DNA of 48,867 nucleotides, taken from positions 49,523 through 98,389 of the forward strand of contig NZ_CACSIJ010000016.1 in NCBI RefSeq assembly GCF_902705855.1, read 5' to 3'. Each line of letters begins with the position of its first letter. Position 1 is the stretch's first letter. Position numbers and translations under genes: made by a program. The DNA comes from Zhongshania aliphaticivorans (GTDB taxonomy: Bacteria; Pseudomonadota; Gammaproteobacteria; Pseudomonadales; Spongiibacteraceae). The notes under the pieces were generated by a model that was given only the letters and a program-made list of their open reading frames with translations, was not told the DNA's origin and did no database searches. Of the stretch, positions 26,454 to 35,305 are shown piece after piece.

Positions 26454-28067
26454 ATGCCGTTCGAAACCTTCGACTACATTATAGTCGGTGCTGGCAGTGC
26501 TGGCTGCACCTTGGCTAATCGCCTAAGCGAAAGCGGCAAATACAGTGTGTGCCTGATAGAGGCCGGCGGCAATGGCAATAGCCCCGTAGTCAAAGCACCT
26601 GCGGCCTTGGTGTTGATGATGCGTTCAAAAATCAATAACTGGGCGCTCCAAACCACCCCTCAAGCGGGTTTAAATGGCCGCCGCGGCTACCAACCCCGCG
26701 GCAAATGCCTCGGCGGTTCCAGCGCCATCAATGCCATGCTGTATGTGCGCGGCCACCGCAACGACTACGACACTTGGGCGGCGCTAGGCAATAAAGGCTG
26801 GAGCTACGACGACGTACTACCCTACTTTATTCGCTCTGAATGCAATGAAACCTTTGGTCATGATCAAGAGTTTCACGGTAATGCCGGCCCGCTAAATGTA
26901 GCCGACTTGGCCTGTCCTAGCCCGCTTAACGAGGCCTTTATTCGCTCAGCTCAAGAACAGGGTCTTCCCCATAACCCCGACTACAATGGCAAAGAGCAAC
27001 ACGGTTGCTTTCAATATCAGGTCACCCAAAAGAATGGCGAACGCTGGGGCGCCGCCGCTGCTTACTTGCGCCCAGCTATGAGCCGATCCAATGTTAAGGT
27101 CGTCACCAATGCGCCATTCAACAAAATCATATTCGAAGGTCAGCGTGCCGTCGGCCTGAGCTACTTTCAAGGCGAGCAAATTCAAGAAGTTCGCGCTCGG
27201 CGAGAAGTCATAATCAGTGCCGGCACCTTTGGCTCTCCACAGCTTTTGATGCTATCTGGCATTGGCCCAGCAGAAACCCTGCAAAAACACGGCATTAAAA
27301 TACAAAAGCACCTCGTCGGCGTAGGCCAAAATCTGCAGGACCACATCGATTACACCACTGCCTATAAAACCAACTACAACCGTGACACCTTTGGTATTTC
27401 TATGCGCGGTTCCGCTCGTGTCGCTGTTGGTGCAGCACAGTGGGCCACTAAGCGCGAAGGCATTATCACCACACCCTACGCTGAAGCCGGTGCGTTTGTT
27501 CGCTCAGAAGAAAATCTAAGCGAGCCGGATTTACAAATGGTCTTTGTCGTCGCCGTAGTAGATGACCACGGCCGCAAAATGCATTTAGGTCATGGCTATA
27601 GCTGCCACATCGAAGTACTACGCCCCAAAAGCCGAGGCGAAGTCAGCCTAAACTCCCAACATGCCTTAGACGCACCGCGCATTGATCCACAATTTTTAAG
27701 TGACCGCGACGATCTCGAACGCCTTATAAAAGGCGCCAAATTTCAATCGAAAATATTGGAGTCTGCACACTTTGCAAAATACCAACCGAAGCTAATTTAC
27801 CCCGTGGATTGGCAGGACGACGCCGCCATCGAAGCCGACATCCGCAACCGCGCCGACACCCAATATCACCCCACCAGCACCTGCAAGATGGGGCCAGACA
27901 GCGATCCAATGGCGGTAGTCGATAACACCCTAAAAGTGCGTGGTGTTGAAGGCCTGCGCGTAGTAGACGCCTCTATTATGCCCAACATCATCGGCGGCAA
28001 TACCAACGCCCCCACAATAATGATTGCAGAAAAAGCAGCCGACATGATTTTGCAGTCTGCCCAATAA
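26454..28067 (+). CDS. GMC-family FAD alcohol/choline dehydrogenase-type oxidoreductase
   Basis: A 537-residue enzyme. The dinucleotide fold VGAGSAGCTLANRLSE is at residues 11-26. GMC signature 1 is RGKCLGGSSAINAMLYVRGH. Signature 2 is SAGTFGSPQLLMLSGIGP. The C-terminal catalytic His-Asn region is YHPTSTCKMG and NIIGGNTNAPTIMIAEKAAD. It oxidises an alcohol using FAD and passes electrons to a quinone or similar carrier. AlkJ-like medium-chain alcohol dehydrogenases and choline dehydrogenase share these signatures, so substrate is open. A GGGGAG ribosome site precedes ATG 26454. It is followed after 45 bp by a TonB receptor. Confidence 0.92.
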   Translation: MPFETFDYIIVGAGSAGCTLANRLSESGKYSVCLIEAGGNGNSPVVKAPAALVLMMRSKINNWALQTTPQAGLNGRRGYQPRGKCLGGSSAINAMLYVRGHRNDYDTWAALGNKGWSYDDVLPYFIRSECNETFGHDQEFHGNAGPLNVADLACPSPLNEAFIRSAQEQGLPHNPDYNGKEQHGCFQYQVTQKNGERWGAAAAYLRPAMSRSNVKVVTNAPFNKIIFEGQRAVGLSYFQGEQIQEVRARREVIISAGTFGSPQLLMLSGIGPAETLQKHGIKIQKHLVGVGQNLQDHIDYTTAYKTNYNRDTFGISMRGSARVAVGAAQWATKREGIITTPYAEAGAFVRSEENLSEPDLQMVFVVAVVDDHGRKMHLGHGYSCHIEVLRPKSRGEVSLNSQHALDAPRIDPQFLSDRDDLERLIKGAKFQSKILESAHFAKYQPKLIYPVDWQDDAAIEADIRNRADTQYHPTSTCKMGPDSDPMAVVDNTLKVRGVEGLRVVDASIMPNIIGGNTNAPTIMIAEKAADMILQSAQ

Positions 28068-28112
28068 AATTTTAAAAAAACTATATTTCCCATACAGCCT
28101 GGAGCAAAAAAA

Positions 28113-30608
28113 ATGAACCATCTAATAACAACAAAGCCATTCAAAAAATTAGGTCTGCTGCTAGCAATAGGCAGTGCTTACGCACCCACTAGCTACTCCC
28201 AAGTATTAGAAGAAGTGCTGGTTACCGCTCAACGCCGAGCGGAAAGCGTCCAAGATACACCGGTGGCCATTACCGGCTTAGCAGATAGCGCTTTAGATAA
28301 GCTAGGCTTTGAAAACGCCAACGATATTTCTGCACAAGTCCCCAATATGCAGGTGAGCGGGCCTTATGGTGAGGTGCAGCCGATATTTGCAATACGCGGT
28401 GTAAGCATGTCTGACTACAGCTCTAACCAAGCCAGCCCCATTGGTGTCTATGTAGACGAAGCCTATTTAGGCGCGGTGTTTACCCACGGCACCAGCTTTT
28501 TCGACGTAGAACGTCTAGAGGTATTGCGCGGCCCGCAAGGCACTTTATACGGAAAAAACACCACAGGCGGTGCTATAAATATCATTACAAAAACCCCAAT
28601 TATTGGCGACCCGCTGGAAGGAAAAATTAAAGCTGGCGTTGGCAATTTCGGTATGAGTAATCTTGAGGGCGCAATTGCGAACACCTTGATTGACGAAAAG
28701 CTAGCGGGGCGATTCGCATTTAAAATTAAGGAAAATGACGGTGTTCAAGAAAACTTAGGTGCCGGCGAAGATCGCGGCATGCTCGGCTTTAGCGCTGCAC
28801 GTATGTCCTTAAACTGGCAAATCACCGACGCCTTAAACGGAGTTTTCAAATTTACCCACGCCAAAAACAGAGGCAATATGAAAGTGCCTCGCGCCGAAGC
28901 TCGTACCGATATCCGAGGATTAGAGGCCGTAAAATTACCCACCAACCCCTACGACTCTAACGGTTATATCGATTACACCGGCTATGACCGCAGCGCACGT
29001 AATCTTGACTGGAATCAAGTAGAAGACAATACCGGTCATAGAAACCGCAATGACTTCGACATGGATCTATTTATCGGCACATTAAATTACGAGGCAGAAA
29101 AATACTCGCTCATATCGGTCACCTCGTTTTACGACACCCAATTAGATAAATTCACGAATGACGATGGCGGCCCGACCCGACTATTAGAAATTGATTGGTA
29201 TACCGCCAGCCGCTCCTTCTCACAGGATTTCCGATTTGTATCGAACTTCGATGACAATTTCCAAATTATCGGCGGCCTATATTACGGTCTCGAAGAATTA
29301 GAAATGCATAATATTTATGAGTTATTTGGTGATCTTTTAGACCCCCGCGCAGCGATCGCCAAACCCGACTTAGCAGGACAGGCACCCTTCGTTCTTGATT
29401 TTGGCGCCGTCGATCAACGGCAAGATACCGAAAAGGAAACGCTTGCGGCCTACACCCAAATTCGCTTCGATATTTCGCCTAAATTCGGCATTGATGTTGG
29501 TCTTCGCTACACCCAAGATACCAACCGGCTGACCTACATCAACGTTTCCCGCGTTGGCCTAGATGGCACGCCACGAGGTACGTTCTTGCCCGGCAACACC
29601 ACTGGCTATGACCAAGCCTTTGTGCCGGTTTTTCTCCCGCCCATTGTTAGCGGTGACCCGAGCGCAATTATCAGCTTCCTCACCAACCCGACGAGCTACC
29701 TAACCCAATTAACAGCCTACGGCTTACCCGGCTATACCGAGGGGCCATACACACTGGAAAGCGGGCCTAAGCAGAAATCTACCGAACAAGAGTGGACGGG
29801 AAAAATTGGCGCGGATTACCGCTTCAGTGATGAGTGGATGGTTTACGCCAACTACAGCAAAGGCTATCGCGCCGGCGCCTTTAACAGCGGCATTTACTAT
29901 GAGGCTCGCCCCTTAGATTCGTCCTACGCGGCACCTGAGTACATCGACGCTTACGAGATCGGCTTCAAAGCAGACTTACTCGACAATAGCCTCCGCATTA
30001 ATGCCGCGGCCTTTATGTATGAATACACCGACCAACAATTTATTAATGTGGTGGGAATATCTAACTTCCTAGAAAACGCAGGCGCCTCAGAAATTATTGG
30101 TGCCGAAGCTGAAATTTGGTGGCGCGCCTCTGAACGCCTCACCATCCAACTTGGTGTTGGTATATTAGAAACCGAGTACACCGACATAGAGCTACGCGAT
30201 ACCAGCACCTTGGCAGACCTTGATGACACGATAAAACTAGATGGCAACGAGTTGATCTCGGCACCGCCGCTTAATGTGAGCATTTCTGCAGACTATGACA
30301 TTTACACTGGCGACAGCGGCTACCTCTCGCTCAACCTAAATGCCAACTATCAAGATGAGCAGTGGTTTAGCGCTTACAACGATGCAGCCGGTTACGAGCA
30401 GGGTCGTGAAGACGCCTACACCATCTACAACGCAAGACTGGGATGGTACGACAACGACGGGCGCTACCAAATCGCCCTCTGGGGTAAAAATATTACAGAC
30501 GAGGAATACAAAACCTATAGCATTAATTTACAAGCTAGTTTTGGTATCGATTACTACATGATCGGCGACCCAATGATGTATGGACTCGAAGCGACATATA
30601 ATTTCTAA
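28113..30608 (+). CDS. TonB-dependent outer-membrane receptor
   Basis: An 831-residue outer-membrane protein. A signal peptide (about 1-29) ends at TSYSQ; a TonB-box-like EEVLVTAQRR follows. The plug has the usual IRGV, GVYVDEAYLG, VERLEVLRGPQGTLYGKNTT and GGAINIITK motifs. The barrel strands alternate and end in the terminal aromatic LEATYNF. It belongs to the substrate-import type common in marine gammaproteobacteria, not obviously a siderophore receptor. Cotranscription with the GMC oxidoreductase suggests it imports a compound the oxidoreductase then attacks (inference). Confidence 0.92.
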   Translation: MNHLITTKPFKKLGLLLAIGSAYAPTSYSQVLEEVLVTAQRRAESVQDTPVAITGLADSALDKLGFENANDISAQVPNMQVSGPYGEVQPIFAIRGVSMSDYSSNQASPIGVYVDEAYLGAVFTHGTSFFDVERLEVLRGPQGTLYGKNTTGGAINIITKTPIIGDPLEGKIKAGVGNFGMSNLEGAIANTLIDEKLAGRFAFKIKENDGVQENLGAGEDRGMLGFSAARMSLNWQITDALNGVFKFTHAKNRGNMKVPRAEARTDIRGLEAVKLPTNPYDSNGYIDYTGYDRSARNLDWNQVEDNTGHRNRNDFDMDLFIGTLNYEAEKYSLISVTSFYDTQLDKFTNDDGGPTRLLEIDWYTASRSFSQDFRFVSNFDDNFQIIGGLYYGLEELEMHNIYELFGDLLDPRAAIAKPDLAGQAPFVLDFGAVDQRQDTEKETLAAYTQIRFDISPKFGIDVGLRYTQDTNRLTYINVSRVGLDGTPRGTFLPGNTTGYDQAFVPVFLPPIVSGDPSAIISFLTNPTSYLTQLTAYGLPGYTEGPYTLESGPKQKSTEQEWTGKIGADYRFSDEWMVYANYSKGYRAGAFNSGIYYEARPLDSSYAAPEYIDAYEIGFKADLLDNSLRINAAAFMYEYTDQQFINVVGISNFLENAGASEIIGAEAEIWWRASERLTIQLGVGILETEYTDIELRDTSTLADLDDTIKLDGNELISAPPLNVSISADYDIYTGDSGYLSLNLNANYQDEQWFSAYNDAAGYEQGREDAYTIYNARLGWYDNDGRYQIALWGKNITDEEYKTYSINLQASFGIDYYMIGDPMMYGLEATYNF

Positions 30609-30629
30609 ATTTACTCGCATCCAGGCTTT

Positions 30630-30652
30630 GGGGCGTATTCGCCCCCTTTTTG
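30630..30652 (+). terminator. Rho-independent terminator after TonB receptor
   Basis: GGGGCG-TATT-CGCCCC is followed by CTTTTT, 22 bp past the receptor stop. Confidence 0.85.
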
Positions 30653-30877
30653 CGTCTTTGTAGATTGAATCTATTCCGAGAACAGCAATATTTTTACACC
30701 TGAAATTAGAGCCCTCCCGCCAGCGTGCCCAAGTATTCTTTGCTTTGGCACGCCTTCCTCAAGTTACCTTTTACCCCGCAGTCATGGCAAGCCACGCTTG
30801 CTTCACTTACTATAAAGGAATTATTCACCGCACAACGATATTCGTGCTGCCTTATAATTAAAATGGTTTGTGTAAAA

Positions 30878-31486
30878 ATGACGCAAGGAAAAATTTACTT
30901 TGTTCGCCACGGACAAACTTACGCCAATATCGACAAAGTATGGCACGGCCAAACCGACACTGAATTAACACCAGAAGGTTATGAGCAAACGCGCAAGCTA
31001 GGCGCCTATTTTAGTCACTACATCACGCCGACCATCATATACAGCAGCCCCTTACAGCGCGCCCGGATTACTGCTGAAGCAATCGGCCAAAGTTTTAATC
31101 TTGAAGTAATACAAGATCCGCGATTAATGGAGCTGGACCTTGGTGACTGGGAGGGTGAAACCTTTGAAACATTAAGCAGCACTGGAAATAACACTTTACA
31201 CGAATTAGTGCACAACCCCGATTTCTGCAGCCCAAATGGCGAATCTCAGAATGTGGTAAAAGCACGTATGCTTGCGGCTATTAAGGACATAAACGAGAAA
31301 CATCAAAATGAGAGCGTCGTCATTGTTTCTCACGGCGTCGCGATCAGTATTGCGCTTGCCCACTATCTCGACGACGATACAACTCAGTGGCCAAAATACA
31401 GTAAAAGTAATACTGCTTTTTCAGAACTTTGTTTAAGTAGTAAAAAATTATTACGCTTTAATCAAAGCAATCATCTTACCGTATAA
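30878..31486 (+). CDS. Histidine phosphatase family protein
   Basis: A 202-residue protein of the phosphoglycerate-mutase-like superfamily. The phosphoaccepting His is in YFVRHGQT (about residues 6-13). SSPLQRARITAEAIG, the acidic ELDLGDWEG and the second catalytic His in VIVSHGVAI complete the site. It dephosphorylates a small molecule or phosphosugar; the substrate is unknown. ATG 30878 starts just before the domain; an ATG at 30863 and a longer frame from 30725 are open but add residues outside the family. A TATAAT at 30853-30858 could be its -10, which would favour the later start. It converges with the minus-strand stress set, 11 bp apart. Confidence 0.85.
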   Translation: MTQGKIYFVRHGQTYANIDKVWHGQTDTELTPEGYEQTRKLGAYFSHYITPTIIYSSPLQRARITAEAIGQSFNLEVIQDPRLMELDLGDWEGETFETLSSTGNNTLHELVHNPDFCSPNGESQNVVKARMLAAIKDINEKHQNESVVIVSHGVAISIALAHYLDDDTTQWPKYSKSNTAFSELCLSSKKLLRFNQSNHLTV

Positions 31487-31497
31487 ACATGGCACGG

Positions 31498-31845
31498 TTA
31501 TAACGGCGTCTTTTTAGGCGCGCTCTCATAACGGCGACGAATCGCAATCAGAAATCGACTCACCTGTCGGTCTAAAACATCGACAACAATCTGCCGCCAA
31601 ATTGGAGTTTTACTACTAACTTCATTCTTGCATTGGCTATTACCACTATCTCTATTCGTTTTTTCGCGACGAGAAAAGAAAATACCAAGGCAAAGACCAC
31701 CAACAAGATACTCAGGCTTAGCGATTTTATTAACTAACTCAGCGCGATATAGCTCACTTCGGCGACTGAGCATTTCCTTGTCATGAATTTGCTGCGCCTT
31801 CTTCTGCTTAATGGCATCTAATAACTGTGACTCAGCACTCGCCAT
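31498..31845 (-). CDS. Small YqjK-position protein, unknown function
   Basis: A 115-residue protein. ATG 31845 has a perfect GGAGGAG upstream, lying inside the tail of the previous gene. A charged N-terminal helix (QLLDAIKQKKAQQIHDKE) leads to a short hydrophobic stretch around LVGGLCLGIFFS. The tail is basic. In E. coli, yqjK is the third gene of yqjD-yqjE-yqjK and has a similar small, basic layout. I assign position, not proven homology. It is the last gene of the set. Confidence 0.65.
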   Translation of the reverse strand: MASAESQLLDAIKQKKAQQIHDKEMLSRRSELYRAELVNKIAKPEYLVGGLCLGIFFSRREKTNRDSGNSQCKNEVSSKTPIWRQIVVDVLDRQVSRFLIAIRRRYESAPKKTPL

Positions 31846-31847
31846 GA

Positions 31848-32294
31848 TTAATCTCCTCCCTTTGTCGCAGATCTCACACCGCCAGTATTTTTGGTCAATG
31901 CCGATGGCGTAAACTCGCCAATACATCGACGCAAAGCACGCCAACAACACCAACCCAAGGTTAAACTCGCCAAGCTAGCGAGCAACATTCCAGCGGCAAG
32001 TGATAAACCTGCCTGCATCATCACGCCGACAAGCGCAGCTAAAATGCCAAACCATCCAGCGAGTAATAACATGAACACGGCCAAACTCAGCACCAGCAAT
32101 TTGCAAAACAGCAACAGCCAGCGCTGCCCATGTAACTCCGCCAGCGTTAAATACCCAGCCAAATAATCACGGTAAGAATCCAACAACGTCGCCATCGACT
32201 CGTCGCTTGGTATTGAAGACGGCTCTTTGTGACTTTCCGCCTCTTTTAACAAAGCATCAGCCAAGGCCTGCCCTTCATCACGTACTACGCTCAT
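31848..32294 (-). CDS. YqjE/holin-superfamily-like inner-membrane protein
   Basis: A 148-residue protein. Residues 1-50 are acidic and soluble. Two membrane helices follow: LLLFCKLLVLSLAVFMLLLA and then a Gly/Ala-rich pair ending in LLASLASLTLGWCCW. The tail is basic. The layout and place between a DUF883 gene and a YqjK-position gene match the PF07332/YqjE family. Function is not established; a stress-related membrane role is likely. It has a 2-bp gap to the next gene and 11 bp from the previous one. Confidence 0.75.
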   Translation of the reverse strand: MSVVRDEGQALADALLKEAESHKEPSSIPSDESMATLLDSYRDYLAGYLTLAELHGQRWLLLFCKLLVLSLAVFMLLLAGWFGILAALVGVMMQAGLSLAAGMLLASLASLTLGWCCWRALRRCIGEFTPSALTKNTGGVRSATKGGD

Positions 32295-32305
32295 CGATAT
32301 TCCAA

Positions 32306-32599
32306 TTATTTACGAAATAGAAATGCGAGTACGGCGCCCAATAAAAAAGCGATGCCGATACTTTTTGTCGGATTCTCTCGCGTGTAATCCCCCACCGCAG
32401 ATGTCACCGCTTCAGATCGTGACTTAGCCGATTGCGCAAGCTTGTCCGCATGCTCACGCAACTCATCGGCAAGCTGAGTTAAACGCTCTTCACTACTACC
32501 CGCAACGGCTGCAGCACGGTCAACCGCCTCATGAACCTTCTCTGCAGCTCCATCTATTTTTACATGCGCTTTATCACTCGTTGCTGTTGCATTAGCCAT
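32306..32599 (-). CDS. DUF883 (ElaB/YqjD) membrane-anchored protein
   Basis: A 97-residue protein. The long amphipathic N-terminal helix region (about 10-65) is rich in Ala, Glu and Arg. The C-terminus has the diagnostic ENPTKSIGIAFLLGAVLAFL membrane anchor. E. coli YqjD, ElaB and YgaM are C-tail-anchored and associate with ribosomes in stationary phase. First gene of a three-gene minus-strand set and divergent from the DUF1328-CsbD-BON set, so both probably answer to a general stress signal. Confidence 0.92.
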   Translation of the reverse strand: MANATATSDKAHVKIDGAAEKVHEAVDRAAAVAGSSEERLTQLADELREHADKLAQSAKSRSEAVTSAVGDYTRENPTKSIGIAFLLGAVLAFLFRK

Positions 32600-32754
32600 A
32601 TTGATTCTCCATTTATTAACAGAACACTAAATAAGTGTGGTCATTGTGTGGACAATACAATCCGACCAAAGTTTTCATTCACAATAAAAACGAAATTTGA
32701 ACTTATTTTTTAATCGATGTCGGAATTAACACTGCAACAAAAAAGGAAATTATT

Positions 32755-32931
32755 ATGCTGGGATGGTCACTTGTATTTTTTCTTGTTGCCATAGCCTCTG
32801 CAGCACTTGGCTTTGGTGGCATAGCAGGCACAGCGGCGGGTATTGCTAAAATTTTATTCTTTATATTTTTAGCGCTGCTTGTTATTTCTTTATTAATGCA
32901 AATTTTGCGAGGAAGGCCTCCACGGCTGTAA
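32755..32931 (+). CDS. DUF1328 (YtjA-like) small membrane protein
   Basis: A 58-residue protein. It starts [20 protein letters not shown] and continues through [20 protein letters not shown] to a basic RGRPPRL tail. Two membrane helices with the conserved GFGGIA-tA-GIAK centre are diagnostic of DUF1328. An AAAAGGAAA ribosome site lies upstream of ATG 32755. Function is unknown; the family is often stress-induced. Confidence 0.92.
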   Translation: MLGWSLVFFLVAIASAALGFGGIAGTAAGIAKILFFIFLALLVISLLMQILRGRPPRL

Positions 32932-32986
32932 TCGCATTTTACGTTGCCACTAACGGCAAAACACACCTTATCACGAGGAATATTTT

Positions 32987-33187
32987 ATGAATCAGGATAT
33001 CGCAGAAGGTAAATGGAAACAGCTAAAGGGTCAAATCAAAGAGAAATGGGCTGACTTAACTGATGACGACATTGATTGTGCACAAGCTAACAACGAGCGT
33101 TTTATTGGCGTAATACAAGAGCGCTACGGCTTGGCAAAAGACGAAGCCAAAAAACAATTTGAAGAGCTTAAAAAGAAAGTTTCTTGA
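32987..33187 (+). CDS. CsbD-family stress protein
   Basis: A 66-residue soluble protein. The typical N-terminus is IAEGKWKQLKGQIKEKWADL, followed by a helical charged tail. CsbD-like proteins are small general-stress proteins of unknown mechanism. It lies between DUF1328 and BON-domain genes, and GAGGAA precedes the start. Confidence 0.93.
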   Translation: MNQDIAEGKWKQLKGQIKEKWADLTDDDIDCAQANNERFIGVIQERYGLAKDEAKKQFEELKKKVS

Positions 33188-33239
33188 AATTATTTTTAAA
33201 TAGATAACATTTTCATCTATCAGATTCATGGAGAAGAAT

Positions 33240-33797
33240 ATGACTATCAAAAGAACATTAGCAAGCGCTATTGTGCTTTCATCGATTAGCATCACCCCGG
33301 TCTTGGCTAATGATTGGCAAGGCAAAACAAATGATGCATGGCTCGACGGGAAAGTTGAAACAGCCTTAATGCTAAACAGCGAGCTTAATAACTTCACAAT
33401 CGACACCGACGTCAAACAGTCAAAAGTGACCCTGAAGGGCACGGTAAACAGCGAGATTGAAAAAGACCTCGCTGGCCAAATTGCCGAGAATGTCGACGGC
33501 GTGAAATCTGTAGACAATAAACTTATGGTGGACAAAAACTACACCAGCAAAGCAGAAGAGACCGGCAAGAAATTTAGCCGTACGTGGTATGACTTAACTA
33601 CTACTGCGGGTATTAATATGAAATACGCATCCAATGACGACATTGAAGCCACCAGTATCGATGTCGACACTAAAAATGGCATGGTGGTATTAACTGGCAC
33701 GGTTAAAAGTGACACCGCCCACGACTTAGCCATAGAAATTGCCAAAGGCTTTGACCACGTAAATGACGTTGAAGATAACCTCACCGTCACTAACTAA
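33240..33797 (+). CDS. OsmY-like periplasmic protein with two BON domains
   Basis: A 185-residue precursor. ATG 33240 follows GGAG with a 6-nt gap; the ATG at 33228 lies within that ribosome site. The signal ends at TPVLA-N. BON 1 is about 35-95 (DGKVETALMLNSELNN to VKSVDNKLMV). BON 2 is about 110-185 (TAGINMKYASNDDIEATS to VNDVEDNLTVTN). OsmY-type proteins bind outer-membrane or periplasmic surfaces under osmotic and stationary-phase stress. Last gene of the plus-strand set, with a strong terminator after it. Confidence 0.92.
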   Translation: MTIKRTLASAIVLSSISITPVLANDWQGKTNDAWLDGKVETALMLNSELNNFTIDTDVKQSKVTLKGTVNSEIEKDLAGQIAENVDGVKSVDNKLMVDKNYTSKAEETGKKFSRTWYDLTTTAGINMKYASNDDIEATSIDVDTKNGMVVLTGTVKSDTAHDLAIEIAKGFDHVNDVEDNLTVTN

Positions 33798-33849
33798 AAC
33801 TCACACCACTTAAGCCCTGCAGGCTTTAGTTTCCCCCTAAATTCTGCAG

Positions 33850-33886
33850 GCATAAAAAAACCGCGCAATGCGCGGTTTTTTTATGC
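33850..33886. terminator. Bidirectional Rho-independent terminator between BON gene and rpmG
   Basis: A perfect 17-bp stem with an AAT loop; CCGCGC and GCGCGG are flanked by A7 and T7. It serves both converging transcripts. Confidence 0.95.
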
Positions 33887-33904
33887 ACGCCTTAAAACCA
33901 AGAG

Positions 33905-34075
33905 TTACTTGATTTTAGCTTCTTTGTACATCACGTGCTTACGCACCACTGGATCGTATTTTGAGAATTCAAATTTATCCGGAGTGTTACGCTTGTTTTT
34001 AGTGGTCGTGTAGAAGTGACCAGTACCCGCACTAGAAACCAAACGGATTTTATCGCTTGCGCCTTTCTTAGCCAT
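33905..34075 (-). CDS. rpmG: 50S ribosomal protein L33
   Basis: A 56-residue basic protein. It contains [20 protein letters not shown] and ends [18 protein letters not shown], both diagnostic for L33 of the cysteine-free type. It follows rpmB by 11 bp, the standard pairing. Confidence 0.97.
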   Translation of the reverse strand: MAKKGASDKIRLVSSAGTGHFYTTTKNKRNTPDKFEFSKYDPVVRKHVMYKEAKIK

Positions 34076-34086
34076 GACCAGTCTCC

Positions 34087-34323
34087 TTAGAATTTTTCGC
34101 CACGGGCAGTAAGTTCTGCTAGCACAGACTCAATACCTTTTTTGTCAATGATACGCATGCCTTTGCTAGAAACACGCAAAGTGACAAAACGCTTGTCTGC
34201 TTCAACCCAAAAACGATGGCTGTGCAGGTTTGGCAAAAAACGACGACGAGTGCGGTTTTTTGCGTGTGATACATTGTTTCCGGTTACCGGACGCTTGCCA
34301 GTAACTTGACATACTCTAGACAT
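34087..34323 (-). CDS. rpmB: 50S ribosomal protein L28
   Basis: A 78-residue basic protein. It starts [20 protein letters not shown] and carries [23 protein letters not shown] 34323 is the family start; the frame is open further upstream without ribosomal-protein sequence. Order radC-rpmB-rpmG matches E. coli. Confidence 0.97.
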   Translation of the reverse strand: MSRVCQVTGKRPVTGNNVSHAKNRTRRRFLPNLHSHRFWVEADKRFVTLRVSSKGMRIIDKKGIESVLAELTARGEKF

Positions 34324-34520
34324 GATAGTCGCCTCTTCAACCTTTATCCGTAGTGACGGTGCAAAAGGTTTTATAAAATCAGGTTCAAACCGGGCCGCCG
34401 CGTGTTTCTGACAATACTCGGGTGCCCTGAGAAATTGTAGCATCCCGGACACGGCCCAAATGGAGCGCGACTTTATACCAGAACAAAGATCAGCAAGCAA
34501 GTTTTATGCAGAAATTTTCC

Positions 34521-35195
34521 TTATATTAATCCGCGCTCGGCCAGCGAAATCACCTCTGGACCCGCTACCACACAGTGATCTAACAAGCGCATATCCAGCA
34601 GGGCCAAGGCATCGCGGATTCGACGGGTAATCCGAATATCGGCATCACTAGGCTCAGCCACACCCGATGGGTGATTATGCGCCACAATCAGTGCCGCAGC
34701 ATGTAATTCCAGTGCCCGTCGCGCTATCTCACGGGGGTAAACTGCTGCGCCATCAATCGTGCCGTAAAACAATGGCTCGTAACAGAGTAGCTGATGCTGA
34801 TTGTCGAGGTACATCACCGCGAACACCTCCCGCACCTCATTCCGCAGCTGCGCCAATAAGAATTGTCGTGTCGATGCCGCACGGCTAAACACCGGACGCT
34901 GCTGAAGCGCCTCCGCCAAATAGCGACGAGACATTTCGACCACAGCCTGCAATTGCACAAACTTGGCATCTCCAAGGCCGTGAGAGGCACAAAAGCGCTC
35001 ACGACTAGCCGACACCAAGGCACTGAGCCCGCCGTGCTCCTGCAGCAGCTCTCGAGCCAAATCCACCGCCGACTTCCCCCTAACGCCAGTGCGCAGAAAA
35101 ATCGCCAACAATTCTGCATCTGCCAACGCCTCGGCACCGCGCTGCAATAATTTCTCTCGCGGCCGCTCGTCCTCCGGCCAATCGGTAATCGCCAT
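34521..35195 (-). CDS. radC: RadC/JAB-domain DNA repair-associated protein
   Basis: A 224-residue protein. The N-terminal helix-hairpin-helix part has [19 protein letters not shown]. The C-terminal JAMM metalloprotease-like motif is HNHPSG with a later Asp (DADIR). The JAMM ligands are intact. A repair role in E. coli has been disputed, and the biochemical function is not settled. ATG 35195 has GGAGG upstream. It is divergent from coaBC and codirectional with rpmB-rpmG. Confidence 0.95.
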   Translation of the reverse strand: MAITDWPEDERPREKLLQRGAEALADAELLAIFLRTGVRGKSAVDLARELLQEHGGLSALVSASRERFCASHGLGDAKFVQLQAVVEMSRRYLAEALQQRPVFSRAASTRQFLLAQLRNEVREVFAVMYLDNQHQLLCYEPLFYGTIDGAAVYPREIARRALELHAAALIVAHNHPSGVAEPSDADIRITRRIRDALALLDMRLLDHCVVAGPEVISLAERGLI

Positions 35196-35305
35196 AACAC
35201 CCTCCTTGGTGAGCATGGATTATCAACACCGCCCGACCTCGTGGTAGTCGGCAGCGTCGATAAGCTTCATAATAACGCCATACTGATCAATAGTGACACG
35301 GTGAT

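Noticed and set aside
32703-32966. 87-codon minus-strand frame
   Set aside because: It is antisense to the DUF1328 gene, which has a diagnostic product and a ribosome site.
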